This document shows positions 16,701-26,784 of a DNA stretch of 64,000 bases, piece after piece; the first letter of the stretch is position 1; each line of letters begins with the position of its first letter. This DNA comes from Cloeon dipterum (lineage: Eukaryota; Arthropoda; Insecta; Ephemeroptera; Baetidae): the NCBI RefSeq assembly GCF_949628265.1, contig NC_088787.1, positions 20,760,501 to 20,824,500 of the forward strand, in the 5' to 3' direction. The translations under genes were made by a program, and so were the position numbers. Below the pieces are notes generated by a model. It was not told the DNA's origin. It saw only the letters and a program-made list of their open reading frames with translations, and searched no databases.

Positions 16701-18106
16701 AAAAAATTACTCATAATATGAACCTTGTCATATTAAAAAATCTATTTTAAGAAATAGGTGTTCAGTATTAATATTTTAACTGCATGAAACTAACATTGCA
16801 CCATTTTGAAGTTGACCGAGTATCCATCATCTGGTATCTTAACCCCGGAACAGTGGGGGTAACTGCTGCTGCTGTTGTTGGCCTCTTTCCTGCACCTTCC
16901 GACCGCCATCTCCAGGTTGAGTTTGGAGAAGCAGTCCCCCAGATCGTCTGAGTCCTTCTTCAGGGACGACTTGAACTCATGGAAGTCCTCAGCGCTAACC
17001 ATCTGGCGCTTGTGGTAGCGGCGCTTGCTCCTCGCCCGGCTCGGACCCGCCACATACATCTGGTGCTTCTTGAGCTGCTCCCGCAGCATGCTGGTCTGCT
17101 GCTCCAGCATCTCCTTGCGGCAGTTGAGGATGCGCATCAGGTAGTGCATCCGCTGCAGCCGAGCGAAGCAATCTGTGTTTTCATCTAGGTTCTCATAATT
17201 CGGAGCTTTGCCCCAGTGGATCATTCCGTTTGACCAGTGCTCTGGAAATAAAAAGAAGAATGACTCAAATTTTGAGTGGATTAACTCACTATCAATGGTT
17301 TAAAATATATTTAAATAACATTGTTTTAAATAATTACTTTTCCTCCTTCCAACCTTTTGTGTCTATTTTTATAAATTTAGAGATGAACATTAAATTTATA
17401 ATAGTTTTTATTTTCTATTATCTATTGGATAAAATTGAGATTAAAACAATTTTTAGCGAAACAAAATTTCTTTGCGGAACTGTAAATTTGTATTGAACTC
17501 ACTTGTGTACATGTTGCTGAGGGCACTGGAGGATGAGATGAGGAATTGGACGCTCTTCTTCACCCCCACGACGGCAGGGATGATATTGAAGAGCGCGAGG
17601 GCAGCGACCTGGGCAACAGGGCCTCTCTTTGTGGTGATCAGGTTGAGCAGCACCCTGCTGAGCTTGAAGACGGCGTCGATGGCGGCCTCCTCAAAATTCC
17701 TCGCCTCATCTCCAGTGAGACGCTCATGTGGGCAGTTGTTGATGATCCCCTGGAATTTTGTAATTTTAAAGGAAATAAGCGAAGTAAGATGCACCATACA
17801 GAACGGCATTTTTTTTATTCATTAACATATTAATTTGGAATCTATTTTGTAATAATTATTATACTTTTTGACGGAATTTTCAAATTTAAACTCAATTTAA
17901 AATGACACAGAGGAACGTACTCGTAGCACCGGGAGGGGATCATCGCAGACATCCAGTTTCGCGGTGGATTCTCTAATGAATTTTATCAGGGTGGAAGGAG
18001 TGGCGTCCAGCAGGGCTGCTTCTGTGGGAGGTGCCTCCTGGTCCTGCTCGTTTTGCTCTCTCTTCTCATTTTTGCTCGCTCTCAACCTTCTTGGGCAGTT
18101 TGGCAT
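4754..18106 (-). CDS. THADA: THADA, tRNA (32-2'-O)-methyltransferase regulator, 24 exons
   Basis: Exons, 5' to 3': 18106-17921, 17749-17503, 17241-16795, 15905-15711, 15266-15129, 15080-14954, 14817-14667, 14613-14426, 14371-14227, 13325-13046, 12990-12797, 12738-12588, 12531-12350, 12288-12090, 12032-11896, 11392-11212, 10936-10567, 10509-10280, 8152-7727, 7205-6701, 6293-6047, 5836-5575, 5154-4966, 4908-4754. All are GT-AG with consistent phases, giving 1,843 codons plus stop (human about 1,953). Family marks: CRHKGAFE at about 1026-1033, SRRSAG at about 1076-1081 in the DUF2428 region, and a W-V-KNA segment just after. The rest is HEAT-like helices. THADA/Trm732 is the partner of the Trm7/FTSJ1 enzyme that 2'-O-methylates tRNA position 32; fly THADA has also been linked to SERCA. 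The start is the first ATG after a purine-rich context (CACCATG). Exon 3 is basic and helix-rich and less conserved. Confidence 0.93.
4909..4965 (-). other. 57-bp THADA intron that is open in frame
   Basis: The last THADA intron runs from GTAAGA to CTGCAG and is 57 bases long, an exact multiple of three with no stop codon. Retention would insert 19 residues without breaking the protein. The flanking exons join in phase as expected for THADA, so I treat it as an intron. Confidence 0.75.
8578..8714. repeat. internal direct copy of the transposon's right end
   Basis: This 137-bp stretch matches 10112-10247 in the same orientation with few differences; both share the core AATCCGCCATATTGGATTTG followed by CCCGCACCCGCGGGTTTGG. 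The copy stops exactly before the last bases of the terminal repeat, where a foldback arm begins at 8716. This suggests a short founding element that was interrupted and then extended. Confidence 0.8.
8716..9552. repeat. foldback with about 245-bp inverted arms
   Basis: The left arm (about 8716-8960) begins CAGTTGAGAAAACCCCGAC and the right arm (about 9297-9552) is its reverse complement ending CTCAACTG, with matching internal blocks such as GGTCAAAGGCCAAGGTC against GACCTTGACCTTTGACC. A spacer of about 340 bases separates the arms. Single-base changes and small gaps occur along both arms. It lies wholly inside the hAT-like element. No coding sequence is present. Confidence 0.8.
9648..10082. 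mobile_element. palindromic foldback element, copy 1
   Basis: Almost the entire stretch is one imperfect palindrome: the left half reads GAAGCCACTAATAGATGGCG and the right half closes CGCCATCTGTTGGCGGCTTC. The centre pairs GCTGAAAACCAAAATCGGTT with its complement around a loop near 9840-9870. Related copies are at 46871-47238 and 54215-54601, so this is a dispersed family. It has no open reading frame. As RNA it would form a hairpin with arms of roughly 190-210 bp. Confidence 0.85.
13326..14226 (-). other. THADA intron 9
   Basis: This 901-bp intron is AT-rich. It contains a short TA-rich palindromic run near 13566-13588 and nothing else that I recognise. Confidence 0.7.
15445..15673 (+). pseudogene. 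inverted, broken partial copy of THADA exon 3
   Basis: On the + strand, 15445-15673 repeats the sequence of 17304-17073 read on the - strand. It includes part of intron 2 (TTTAAACCTTTGATGGTGAG against TTTAAACCATTGATAGTGAG), the acceptor, and the first half of exon 3 (TGGTCAAACGGAATGATCCA is identical). The copy carries a premature stop (AATTAAGAG in place of AATTATGAG), a 2-base deletion and a 26-base deletion, so it cannot encode the exon. The intron sequence shows a DNA-level duplication, not a reverse-transcribed copy. It lies in THADA intron 4 in opposite orientation to the gene. Confidence 0.9.
15906..16794 (-). other. THADA intron 3
   Basis: This 889-bp AT-rich intron lies between exon 3 and exon 4. 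It has no repeat or coding match that I can support. It forms most of the spacer between exon 3 and the inverted exon copy. Confidence 0.7.
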
Positions 18107-18512
18107 GGTGACTGCGTTGTGGGTTTACATCACCTAAAATCAGGTTCAATCAGGATTCATACATCATATAATCAAATGGAAAGATGTTAAATATTTGGAT
18201 ACAAAAGCTACATTAATTGTTAGTGTGTATGTATGTATCGTGCACGTAATGGGTACATATGTATGATGACTGACGCAAACCATCAAAATTTTCAACTTGC
18301 TTCCTCTTGTTTCTGGCCGATTACGCGACTGATTTTATATAAAATACAAGTTCACATAAAGAATATAACGAGGATAAAGAGATATAGCTTTGCGTTTCAT
18401 GATAGGAGGGCTCATATTCCTTAAAATTTACCTTAATCGAGAGGGAAATACTGCAGCCTTCTCAATACGCACATGCCGGCGAAAAATATCAACAGGAGAG
18501 ACTAGCGTTTCT

Positions 18513-18541
18513 ATTGGCTGGGGATTTCCCACGCAGCCAAT
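18513..18541 (-). promoter_or_regulatory. paired CCAAT boxes upstream of THADA
   Basis: ATTGG at 18513-18517 (CCAAT on the gene strand) and CCAAT at 18537-18541 form an inverted pair about 410-430 bases upstream of the THADA start codon. Such NF-Y-type sites are common in TATA-less housekeeping promoters. The role is inferred from position only. Confidence 0.35.
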
Positions 18542-18721
18542 CCTGTTTAGGCACGAAGTTTGAATGTGATAAGTAAAAAAGTGACCATGCGTTCAGACAA
18601 TGTAGTGCCAAACAGGTCCAAATTATGATGATTATTAAAAAATTACTGAAAATAATTAATAAACGGAAAGCGCATTAATATCAATAATTCTCGTACTATA
18701 TACATAGTATTTCAGTAATGT

Positions 18722-18727
18722 TTTATT
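18722..18727 (-). terminator. poly(A) signal of SRP9
   Basis: AATAAA on the - strand lies about 80 bases after the SRP9 stop codon at 18808, a normal distance for a short 3' untranslated region. Confidence 0.55.
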
Positions 18728-18807
18728 ATAAAGATGCATCTTATACAAGAAAACATTTTGTTCTTACAAAATAATACAACAAGAAGAGAATAATTCCGCC
18801 GCAGCAT

Positions 18808-19163
18808 TCAATTTTCATTTGACGCCATGTGTCTCATCAGATCATTCAGAAACATTTCCATTTTTCTCAGCTCCTGCTGATTTTCTGTCTTGTACTGCAA
18901 GCACTACCAGGGCAAAAATATAGATAATTAGCACACTCTTCGTGGAGCAATTCACTTACTGTGGCATCATCTGTCATTTTTAAAGCAACTAATCCTTTAT
19001 TGTGGCGATAAGAAATGTTGTAACGAGCCTGAAATAAGATAATACCATTAAAAATTTAAAAGTGCTGAAAAAACCATCAAAGAGAGCATACCTTTGTTGG
19101 ATTTTGTAAGTAAAGCTTTTCAGCTGCTTTCTGGAATTCTTCCCATGACTTCAAATATGTCAT
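18808..19163 (-). CDS. SRP9: SRP9, signal recognition particle 9 kDa protein
   Basis: Exons are 19163-19092, 19028-18960 and 18903-18808, all GT-AG and all in phase 0, giving 78 residues (human 86). SRP9 pairs with SRP14 on the Alu domain of SRP RNA and slows elongation while the ribosome is carried to the ER. Family residues are clear: the start has SWEEFQKAAEKLYLQNPTKA, then YRHNKG, LKMTDD and CLQYKT, followed by a C-terminal helix ending at MRHMASNEN. The only obvious difference from the mammalian protein is a shorter C-terminal tail. It lies upstream of THADA on the same strand (about 700 bases between SRP9 stop and THADA start) and head-to-head with TXNDC17. Confidence 0.95.
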
Positions 19164-19631
19164 TTTGGAAAATCTGTAATTATTACATATTTCATGACAA
19201 TCAGCAGAATACAAAATGAGGGCAAACATAACACGACCAACGCAGTAGTAATCGATTTAACATTATTTATGTAATCTTTAAAATTTATGGCAATGGTAGA
19301 TACAATAAAGGTAGTAAATAAATATCATTTTTCTCTTTAGCTCATGGCTCACAATGTCATGTTGATATGGACATGTTAAAACAAGCGTGCTAATAATTCT
19401 GTATTCAAATGGGCTATTTACAAGCACAATAACTTTTTAAACGTTTCTGCACATCTTAAGTTTGTATATCAATAAGATTTTAGTAAATTTGAAAGTATTC
19501 TTTATACCTTTTCTAGTTCTGAAAGGTGACAAAACGGGAACGCTTCCTATCATCAACCTCATCAACAAAAGTCTTCCAGCTGGCACTCTAAAAAGGGGCG
19601 TGGAAAATAACTTTGTTGTCAAGTACGCCCC

Positions 19632-19650
19632 CCAATCCGACCAATCAGAG
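19632..19650 (+). promoter_or_regulatory. CCAAT boxes in the SRP9-TXNDC17 divergent region
   Basis: CCCAATCC at 19631-19638 and CCAATCAGAG at 19641-19650 lie about 150-165 bases before the TXNDC17 start codon. The second matches the NF-Y consensus well. The 634 bases between the two divergent start codons may work as a shared promoter; I saw no convincing TATA box. Confidence 0.45.
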
Positions 19651-19797
19651 CGCCATCTGTCATGTGAAAATATGAATGAGTTGACTCGGCATAATATCTT
19701 AAATATAAACAACCAGAGAAAAAATTAGAATTTGTTATCATTCGTTAAGAGTGTAACAGGCTACAAGCACGTACAAGAATTTACGTCTACGTCCAAC

Positions 19798-20629
19798 ATG
19801 GCAGTGCACCAGTATGTCAATTCGCTGCAGGAGTTGGAGGCTGCCATCGAGCAATTCAAAAATATTTCCATGCAAGTTTCCTCGACGCCCAGCAGAAACG
19901 AAAACACCGAGCATTTGATCAATGACTTTCCCATCTTCATCATTGTGTCGGGAACCAAGGACGAGAACGGTGTTTCTTGGTGCCCTGACTGCGAAAAAGG
20001 TACATATCATTATTGATAGGGTCACATATTCTTTGTGCTTTTCCGCTGCTGCATTGAGTTAAAATGGTTAAAAAAGGGCTCAAGATTAACAGTAAACCAC
20101 TAAATTTTATGTCAAAAATAATTGTTTTTCCAACTTGATGTATTAATTAAAAAAAATGTATTCATTTATAAAAATCTAGAAAAAGATTTAGCTGTTTTCA
20201 ACGTTAAAAAAATAATTTTCCTGAAGGAACTTGAACATGTATTTAAAATTTTTAAGAACTAATATTGAAAAAAGACGCCATATAAGATATAAGTCCAGCC
20301 AATTCCAAAGTAATTCTCAATTTTACTCGTTTCCAACTTTTGCTTAAGATTAAAATCCCTCTGGTATCATTTCAGCTGATCCAGTGTTGGAAGAGGCGGA
20401 GCAGAGCCTAGCCCCGGAGCCATCGGCGTTCATAACCGTGTACTTGACGCGTGAAGAGTGGAAGAACCCCAAAAACGTGTTCCGAACAGACGGGCGCTTC
20501 CGACTCACCAGCATCCCGACCATGCTCAAGTGGCCCAACAGGGAGCCCAAGCTGGTCGAGGCGCAGTGCGCAGACATCGACGCCATCAAGGAGTTCTTTG
20601 ATGAGTGCTGCCCTCAAGACCAAGATTAA
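19798..20629 (+). CDS. TXNDC17: TXNDC17 (TRP14), thioredoxin-like protein
   Basis: Exons are 19798-19999 and 20376-20629, joined in phase 1 across a 376-bp GT-AG intron, giving 151 residues (human 123). TXNDC17 is a cytosolic disulfide reductase, reduced by thioredoxin reductase, that acts on selected substrates. Seen: SGTKDENGVSWCPDC with the redox pair C62 and C65 in a WCPDC motif at 61-65 (the family uses D where classic thioredoxins use G), then ADPV, YLTREEW-NP-N-FR, and IPTMLKW with the cis-proline of thioredoxin folds. The N-terminus is about 20 residues longer than in mammals. ATG 19798 has a good context (AACATGG); the frame is open further upstream without an ATG. Confidence 0.95.
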
Positions 20630-21268
20630 TAGTTCTTTCGGGAATGACAAAAGATGAAAATGCCAAGGGGGTTAAATGAGAATGAGTATGATTTTAATTA
20701 CGTTTTACAAAGAGCTGTAGCTTGGTGTACTATATTGGACGCTCTCTACTGCTTTGACTGGAAAATTGAAAAATTGAGATGATGATAATGTTAAATCTAT
20801 TGGATATTAAAACTGAATAGTTGTGGAGGATATCAAATTTTGTCTTGCTTTATTTCCCAAAATATCACTAAGGCATTACAATCCCCACTCAATGAAAACG
20901 ACGGAATATAATAGATATCGTCACACCTTAAATTCTTATTTTCATTTCAGGGGTAAAAATATTTGTGAATAACAAAGGACAAGTTTATAGAAACTACAGA
21001 AACTAAATAACATTAACAAAACTTGATGTATTTATTTATCGGATGTTTTAAAACATTGAAATTTTATTCCAAATAGTTACGCAGGAAAAGGCCTTGGAGA
21101 GTTAATGGCTGATTCAATTTAAAAGTGAATCAAATTATATACTAAATAAACTTGAAAATTAATTGCCCATGAAACTGTTTCAAATCAGCTAGCTCGTTAC
21201 TCTATTTCCTCAATCGCCGCAATAAAATAAATAATGTGAATAATATATAAGTCATATCAAAGTGCAAG
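20630..21268. other. TXNDC17 3' flank
   Basis: This AT-rich stretch has no gene. ATTAAA near 20806 could serve as the TXNDC17 poly(A) signal, and AATAAA motifs occur near 21220. Nothing else is recognisable before the retroposon that begins near 21270. Confidence 0.5.
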
Positions 21269-21269
21269 G

Positions 21270-21693
21270 CATTTTTTTGCTCTTTTTATCCCTGTCCGAG
21301 GACCTGGATGGGCGCGCACTGCACTAGCACGGATGCTGAAACCCGGGTCCCAATAACACCGCGAACGGATAACATGTGCGCACCAGGCCGCACAGGGACC
21401 CAGCCCACTCAAGGGCCACTTGCCTCCGCACCGAGGACTGCATTGAAACGCTAGACATTTGTCCCGTGAAGCCAAATCACGCATGCTGGAAAGGTGCGAA
21501 CCAGCAAGTAGCGAGTCCCAGCCCGTTGAGCAATTTGAGCATTTCGAGTCACTAAACTAACCACTTTTTGCCATCTCTGACAATGGGTAGCCAGTGTTAG
21601 ATCTCCGAACTGCTCAAATACCTCCCATTGCTTTGACACTCCTGAGAGTGCCTTAACAATGCGAGCCAACGACCTGATTAATATCCTTATTAA
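21270..21693 (-). mobile_element. A-tailed retroposon, copy 1
   Basis: This segment is nearly identical to 28546-28960. Read on the - strand it ends CAGGGATAAAAAGAGCAAAA, an A-rich 3' tail shared with 28.5 kb and 48.8 kb. It lacks a 15-base block present in the other long copy at the junction beside AGCAAGTAGCGAGTC. The 5' side ends near 21680 at GCCTTAACAATGCGAGCCAA, which both long copies share. A shared 3' tail with varying 5' length is the mark of a non-LTR retroposon. I cannot assign a family or a protein. Confidence 0.75.
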
Positions 21694-21758
21694 ATAACAA
21701 ATCAGTAAACAAATTTCCTTGATGAGTAAAAAATAAATTAAAAATGATAAAAATGATC

Positions 21759-22375
21759 TTGACCTACGGACTTCCTGCGTGGCATCCAACTACGCAGGGA
21801 AACAAAAATAAAATGGAAAGAGTGTAGAAAAGGGCACTGCGCTTTATCAATGGCCGATAACCGCCGCCGCCGCAAGGCGGCGAACATCATGCCCATCAAC
21901 ATGCACTTAGACTACACCGACCTAAATTTCTTCAAAAGGTTCGAGGGAGGTACCATCGATTTCAACAAACGTGCGCGATCACCTTGAGGTGGCAGCTGCG
22001 AGGCGACGCGAACAAGCGGCACCAGCGGCTGCAGCCGCCACCGGCGCGCAGTGTTTTGGGCCAGCGTGCCTTTTCCTTCAGAGTGGTACAGCTGTGGAAC
22101 GATCTGCCACCCGAGCTCAAGGACTGCACCGTGGCTGAATTTCCCTCCCTCTGCAAAAAGTACTTGTGGCAAGTGTATAGTGATAGTATAAGTGATATTA
22201 AATTTTAATTTGCGGCTCAGTGCGGCATAATATTACATCATATATTACTTAGTAAATGATCGTTTTAGCTTTATTTTGCTAGTATATACTGTTCGCCATT
22301 TCTTGCTTTTAAATTTTCTATTCATTGTATTTATTGTATTGACCATTGCAAGAATAAACAAGAATAATAATTATT
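21759..22375 (+). mobile_element. non-LTR retrotransposon 3' end, decayed reverse transcriptase tail
   Basis: The start encodes LTYGLPAWHP followed by an RALRFI block, the usual end of a LINE reverse transcriptase, but a TAG stop and a frame change interrupt it. The frame resumes at 21984-22208 with FSFRVVQLWNDLPPELKDC and AEFPSLCKKYL, the standard C-terminal LINE motif. The 3' untranslated part to about 22375 ends GCAAGAATAAACAAGAATAA and is repeated at 39010-39235. It is a 5'-truncated, inactive copy of a CR1/Jockey-like element; the exact clade is not clear. Confidence 0.85.
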
Positions 22376-22973
22376 TAGCATTAGTGGCGTCCACGTTAGT
22401 TGATTTTTTTGCGGGAAATATCCACAATTTATTATGAGACCAACGCTTAAGTAATTCGATTCAAAAGTTGCTTGGTAATTATTAAACCCTTAGTTTATTA
22501 TGGCGTCAGTTACAGTTTTCAATCTAACGTCAGTATAAGCTCTAGTATTGCTAAATATTCAAAAATTTTGTTTTAGAACAAGGTATTGGCGGAATTATTT
22601 TGAGTATTACCTACCGGAATCCGGGAGATGCAGGCAAGTTTCTTTTTTTAATGGGCAATGTTCTGCTATTCTCAAGGCACACTGCGAATGCTCTGTGCGT
22701 ATTTCGCATATTTTGAGACTTCGCCGGTGGTGTTCTACGGTCATGTACCCACATCGGTCGGATTCTCACATTGCAAGTGCACACACAAAAGGCATGCGCT
22801 CAACAATGCGAGCAAGGATTTTATGTTTGGTAAAAACGGCTTAAAATTCGTGCTCATTTGACCGTCCCAAATATGACGGTTGGAAGTTAGGAAATGACAG
22901 TCTATTGCTGTCTAAAATTAAAATCCTAATGTGCGGTGGCACCTTCCACCGAATTGCGTTATCCTAGTTTGTA
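22376..22973. other. spacer, no gene seen
   Basis: A moderately GC-rich block at about 22640-22830 has short open frames with no recognised domain. I cannot link it to any repeat family in this window. Confidence 0.4.
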
Positions 22974-23428
22974 TTATTTCGCTCCGCAAGATGTCACTTC
23001 GTAACTGTATGATAAGCGCGTCACTTCCTTCCTCCTTCTCTGACCGTTCACCATCGCACGCATATAAGGAGAGTAACACGCATACGCAGTCATGTCACCT
23101 CTCTCTTTCTCTCCGGCCAGGAACATTATTATGTCATGCGCATCCTTGACGCTTTTGTATATTAACCAATAGACCCGACGCACTTCCGGGTCTAAATTGT
23201 GCGGATTCAAATTCTTGGATTCAATTCTACGCTTAACCAAGTAATTACGGTAATTACGGAGGATCTGATGCCATTCCATTTCACGTGGCTCGAAAAGACC
23301 CCACACTAATAAGAATACATACAACGAATAAAGACGCTTCTCTGTCTCAAATTTTAATTCTAATATATTTTTCTCCAATTCGATTAATTCATAGAAAATC
23401 TTTCCAGCTGACTTTACTGCATGAAGCT
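22974..23428 (-). CDS. unidentified coding-like frame, downstream member of a pair
   Basis: The frame is open from about 23428 to a stop at 22974 on the - strand, about 150 codons, without a clear ATG at its start. The predicted protein is rich in charged helices, with a hydrophobic YSLYVFLLVWGLFEP stretch followed by EMEWHQILRNYRNYLVKRR and PEVRRVYWLIYKS. I do not recognise the family. It could be an exon of a real gene, a transposon protein or an integrated viral fragment. The last third (after GEKERG) looks compositionally random. It lies 110 bases downstream of another unidentified frame on the same strand. Confidence 0.3.
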
Positions 23429-23537
23429 TTCATTGAGGAAAATCTCGATTAAGCGAAGGTTATTATACTCACAACACAATACCAACCGCAACCATCAAGA
23501 GCACAAATTCTGATTGATTTTGTCCATGAATAAATAA

Positions 23538-23798
23538 CTAAATTGCACCCAGAGCCAGACTGTTACGGACAGCAACTTCAATTTGCGGCTTAATGCGTGA
23601 TTTGGCACGTGTTCTCTGGTTGGTCAGCAAATTACATACATTTTGATGTATTGATCGGAATTTAATCAGCTTAATTGCCAAGCGGTGCAGTAGCGTGTGG
23701 TAATAACACGCCCCCATCAATGCCTTTAACGTTGCAGCTTTTCCTGCTTCGTCTCGCCCACTTATGGCTTTTGCTACACTCTCTATATCAAGAGACAT
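23538..23798 (-). CDS. unidentified coding-like frame, upstream member of a pair
   Basis: From ATG 23798 to the stop at 23538 this frame encodes 86 residues; the frame is open further upstream to 23939 but that part is AT-rich and probably non-coding. It opens MSLDIESVAKAISGRDEAG, continues with a helical LMGACYYHTLLHRLAIKLIK and ends in a basic region (QRTRAKSRIKPQ) followed by a short tail. I do not recognise it. No splice junction joins it convincingly to the frame at 22974-23428, and no transcript evidence is available. A decayed mobile or viral gene is as likely as a host gene. Confidence 0.3.
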   Translation of the reverse strand: MSLDIESVAKAISGRDEAGKAATLKALMGACYYHTLLHRLAIKLIKFRSIHQNVCNLLTNQRTRAKSRIKPQIEVAVRNSLALGAI

Positions 23799-23939
23799 AT
23801 ACGCAAATAAAAGTAACAGCATGAAATGACGTGCAAGGCGGTATGTATATTGTATATTTACATATATAAATATAGGAATAGATACATCGTTCATCGTATG
23901 TAAATAAACGGCAAAAGTGACTGAAGCGAAAGCACTCAA

Positions 23940-25690
23940 CGTTCGGCCTCAAACGATGGAACACGAGAAATTGAATTGATTTCATCATGGAAAGCGTTAC
24001 CTGTCGACCTAGAGAGTAGAAACATTGAAACGTTTTGCGTGTAAAATAGCCATATTGCAACATTTAGTTACAAATACTTAGTAGAAAACTAGCTCTCTGC
24101 TTTTCTGTTTTAAGAACAAAAGGGTTAGAATATAAGTGAAGCAATCGTAAGACCGAAGCAATTAATTACTGTCAAAAGAGCTTTTATACACCCACATGTA
24201 GTCACAAGGTTTCTTGTCAAGAATCCCTATCCAACGCTTTTCTCGGAAGAACGAGTTTTATTTGAGTGTATGGTATCCAGAACAGGAAGCTGAATAGTCC
24301 ACAAGGTATGTAATAAATTCCAGATTGTGTTTTCCTTCCAATGGTTTTTTGAGCGCCGTGATTGCGGCGAATCCAACAAGTGAACGGGTCCAAAGTATGC
24401 AACGCGTTCGACTGTAGTGCCGAGCGGGGTGCCTACGTGTTTCACCGCCAACTGCCAAAAGTGCTGCTCTGCTCACGAGAAGCCCCAGGGTTTGCGCTAC
24501 TCGTTCGGGGAATAGCGAAGCTGCTTCTCCAAAGAAAATCGAATGATGATTAAGGTACCGCCAGGAAATCCGGCATTCCATGCTGTGCAAATGGCATTAA
24601 TTTCCTACCCAGTTGACACGAATTAATTAACCATTGTTGTCAGTGTTAAATTCAAGCCAACTCTAACAGCATTGGACCCTCGCCCGAGGCTTTTCATTTA
24701 CGTTGAATTGCGCCAGACTGGCAGAGCAGAGAGTGTTGGGCTTTTCCTCTTTCAGTAAAATGCTTTTATTCGAGACGCCAGCTTGGAAATGAGAAATTTC
24801 GTCTGTCGTCAGGGATCGAGCTGTAGCTACAGCGTAAAATTAAATTTCCAATTTGCCAAAACGAGAGTAGCCTTGTCGAGTTTTTTTACTTTTACGGAAC
24901 AAAACTATAACGGTGCTCAAACCAATTTTGAAACTAAATTTATTGCGTGCCTTCGTGACTCGGCTTCTATTTCTTATTGAGGGGAATGCTTGGAGTAGTA
25001 AATCTCTCAAATTCTTTCGAATGCCTTTTATTAATGCCTCAAATTTGGACTGTAACAATATGAATATTCAATAAATATAAAATATAATCTCATGCATTAA
25101 AATAGAATATAACTAAAATCTTCAGAATAAATATCACAATTCATAAATCAATAAATTAGAGAAACAGTCTTACCCCGTTAATCCGGGTCAATTACAATTG
25201 GGCTCACAGATTATATTCTCAATTACACAGACGAGCGCTATAAAATACAATAGTTGTAATTAAACTAGTATCAAAGGCACTTACAAGAAATACATCTCAT
25301 GTCACTAAATTCTTACAATTAAATATTATTGAGCGAAATTATTCACAACGTCTGCGGCGTGAGTATATATGACGTCTCACGCTAAAGGGAAGTACAGTAA
25401 TGTCACTAACACCAAGGAAAGGTTCACAGCTCATTGTCAGGGAAAAGGTGGAGGAGAGTGCCACCTATTGGCAGGCACTACATTATATAAAAAACTATCG
25501 AATGACTTATAAAAACAGAGAATTTTAGACGACTGACTATTTTTAAGAGCTTCCAATCGTCACGGGACCATCAAGTGAGCTCGATTCATGCAAGTTTGAA
25601 GCACTCTTAAAATTGTCTAAAACCATCCAACATCGCGAACGAATGACATACATATTATGCTCACGGATCTCCCTGGAGGAAATCCAATCG
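23940..25690. other. spacer, no gene seen
   Basis: Mixed composition. A GC-rich block at about 24340-24600 has open frames on both strands with no recognisable domain. From about 25050 the DNA is AT-rich. A short block near 25470 (GTGCCACCTATTGGCAGGCA) is a small inverted repeat. I can support no gene. Confidence 0.4.
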
Positions 25691-25885
25691 AGAAAAGGAC
25701 CAGCTCGTGTTCTTGCCCCCACACCGGGGTCATTTATTGAAACGCTTTAGACATTCGTCCCATGAATTTAATTCACATATCCATTCTGGACAGATTCAAA
25801 CCAGCAAGTAGCGAGTCGGAGAGCTTTCACAATCCTTATAAATCCGAATGGAATCGTCATTGCAATGACAGAGGGAGTCAAATGT
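25690..25885 (-). repeat. dispersed repeat, second subfamily, copy a
   Basis: It shares the block around CCAGCAAGTAGCGAGTCGGA with copies near 34.8 kb and 40.5 kb and with the A-tailed retroposons. On either side it follows the 34.8/40.5-kb version (ACACCGGGGTC-TTTATTGAAACGC on one flank, CAATCCT-AAATC-GAATGG on the other). It is degraded and carries stops in every frame. Confidence 0.65.
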
Positions 25886-26784
25886 GATGAGAGATTGTAA
25901 TAAAAGCGAAATGGTCTCTATATAAAGGGTTTTTCGCCCTATATGAAATCCGGTAAAAATCTCCTCAAAAATGGTTAAAATGAAAATGTCAATGCATTCG
26001 TCTTTCAGTGCGCGATTCATATCACACCGTATTTGGGGGGAAGGGGAGTGATGGACAAAGTTATAAGAGAAACACACTATACACGTCGAGTATATCAGGT
26101 CTCATTGTCAGGCCCATCACAGCGTGAAAAAGAATTTTATTCTGAATTTCCTGGTCGAGGTCTGTTATTGCATCAGTGGAGCTCTTTCCCATTGATCCTC
26201 TTTTCCTCGCAATCTCTTTGAGCGTTTAAACGTGCATTGTTCAATAGAAAAGTAAACAGTTTTCGTGGCCCAATGGGTTTTCTAGAAAAAAAGCCCGCCC
26301 TTTTGTGTGTTAATCTGGGTAGCAGGTCTACACACAGGAAAAAACGGAAATGAAATGTCCCCGGCATTGCTGCAAGAGAGTGCCTTATCTGCCGCCACTC
26401 CGCTTTATTTTAGCGTGCTTTTGCACAATGTGGAACAGAAATGAAGTTTGATTTTAGCGCTCTGATTTTGCACGCCCTCGGGATTTTTGCAAAGGCATCA
26501 AAGTGCTCGCGTATGGCAGCCGCCCCGGCGGGTGTTAATTAGCGATGAGATAATACAAAATGCGTAAAAGAGACAGAAAAGAGAGGCCTCCCCAGAGGCA
26601 TGGAATGGCTAAAAAGCGTGGTTGGTGCTTTTACACAGACAGAGAAGCAACACACGCAGCGCGAGAGTGGTGGCATTACAGCAAGCAGGCGCAACACCAG
26701 CATCCCACGGCGCCGCGCTGGACCACTCCGTCAGTGGCTGCTGTGTCCGCGTCGACGCCAGACGTTCATCCCGCATTTATAGCA

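Noticed and set aside
24258-24590. 110-codon minus-strand frame in a GC-rich block
   Set aside because: No recognisable domain, another frame of similar length on the opposite strand, and no splice structure.
26560-26784. N-terminal extension of the receptor from an upstream in-frame ATG
   Set aside because: The 75 added residues are highly charged with no signal peptide or conserved motif, while ATG 26785 gives a normal short glycosylated N-terminus directly before TM1.
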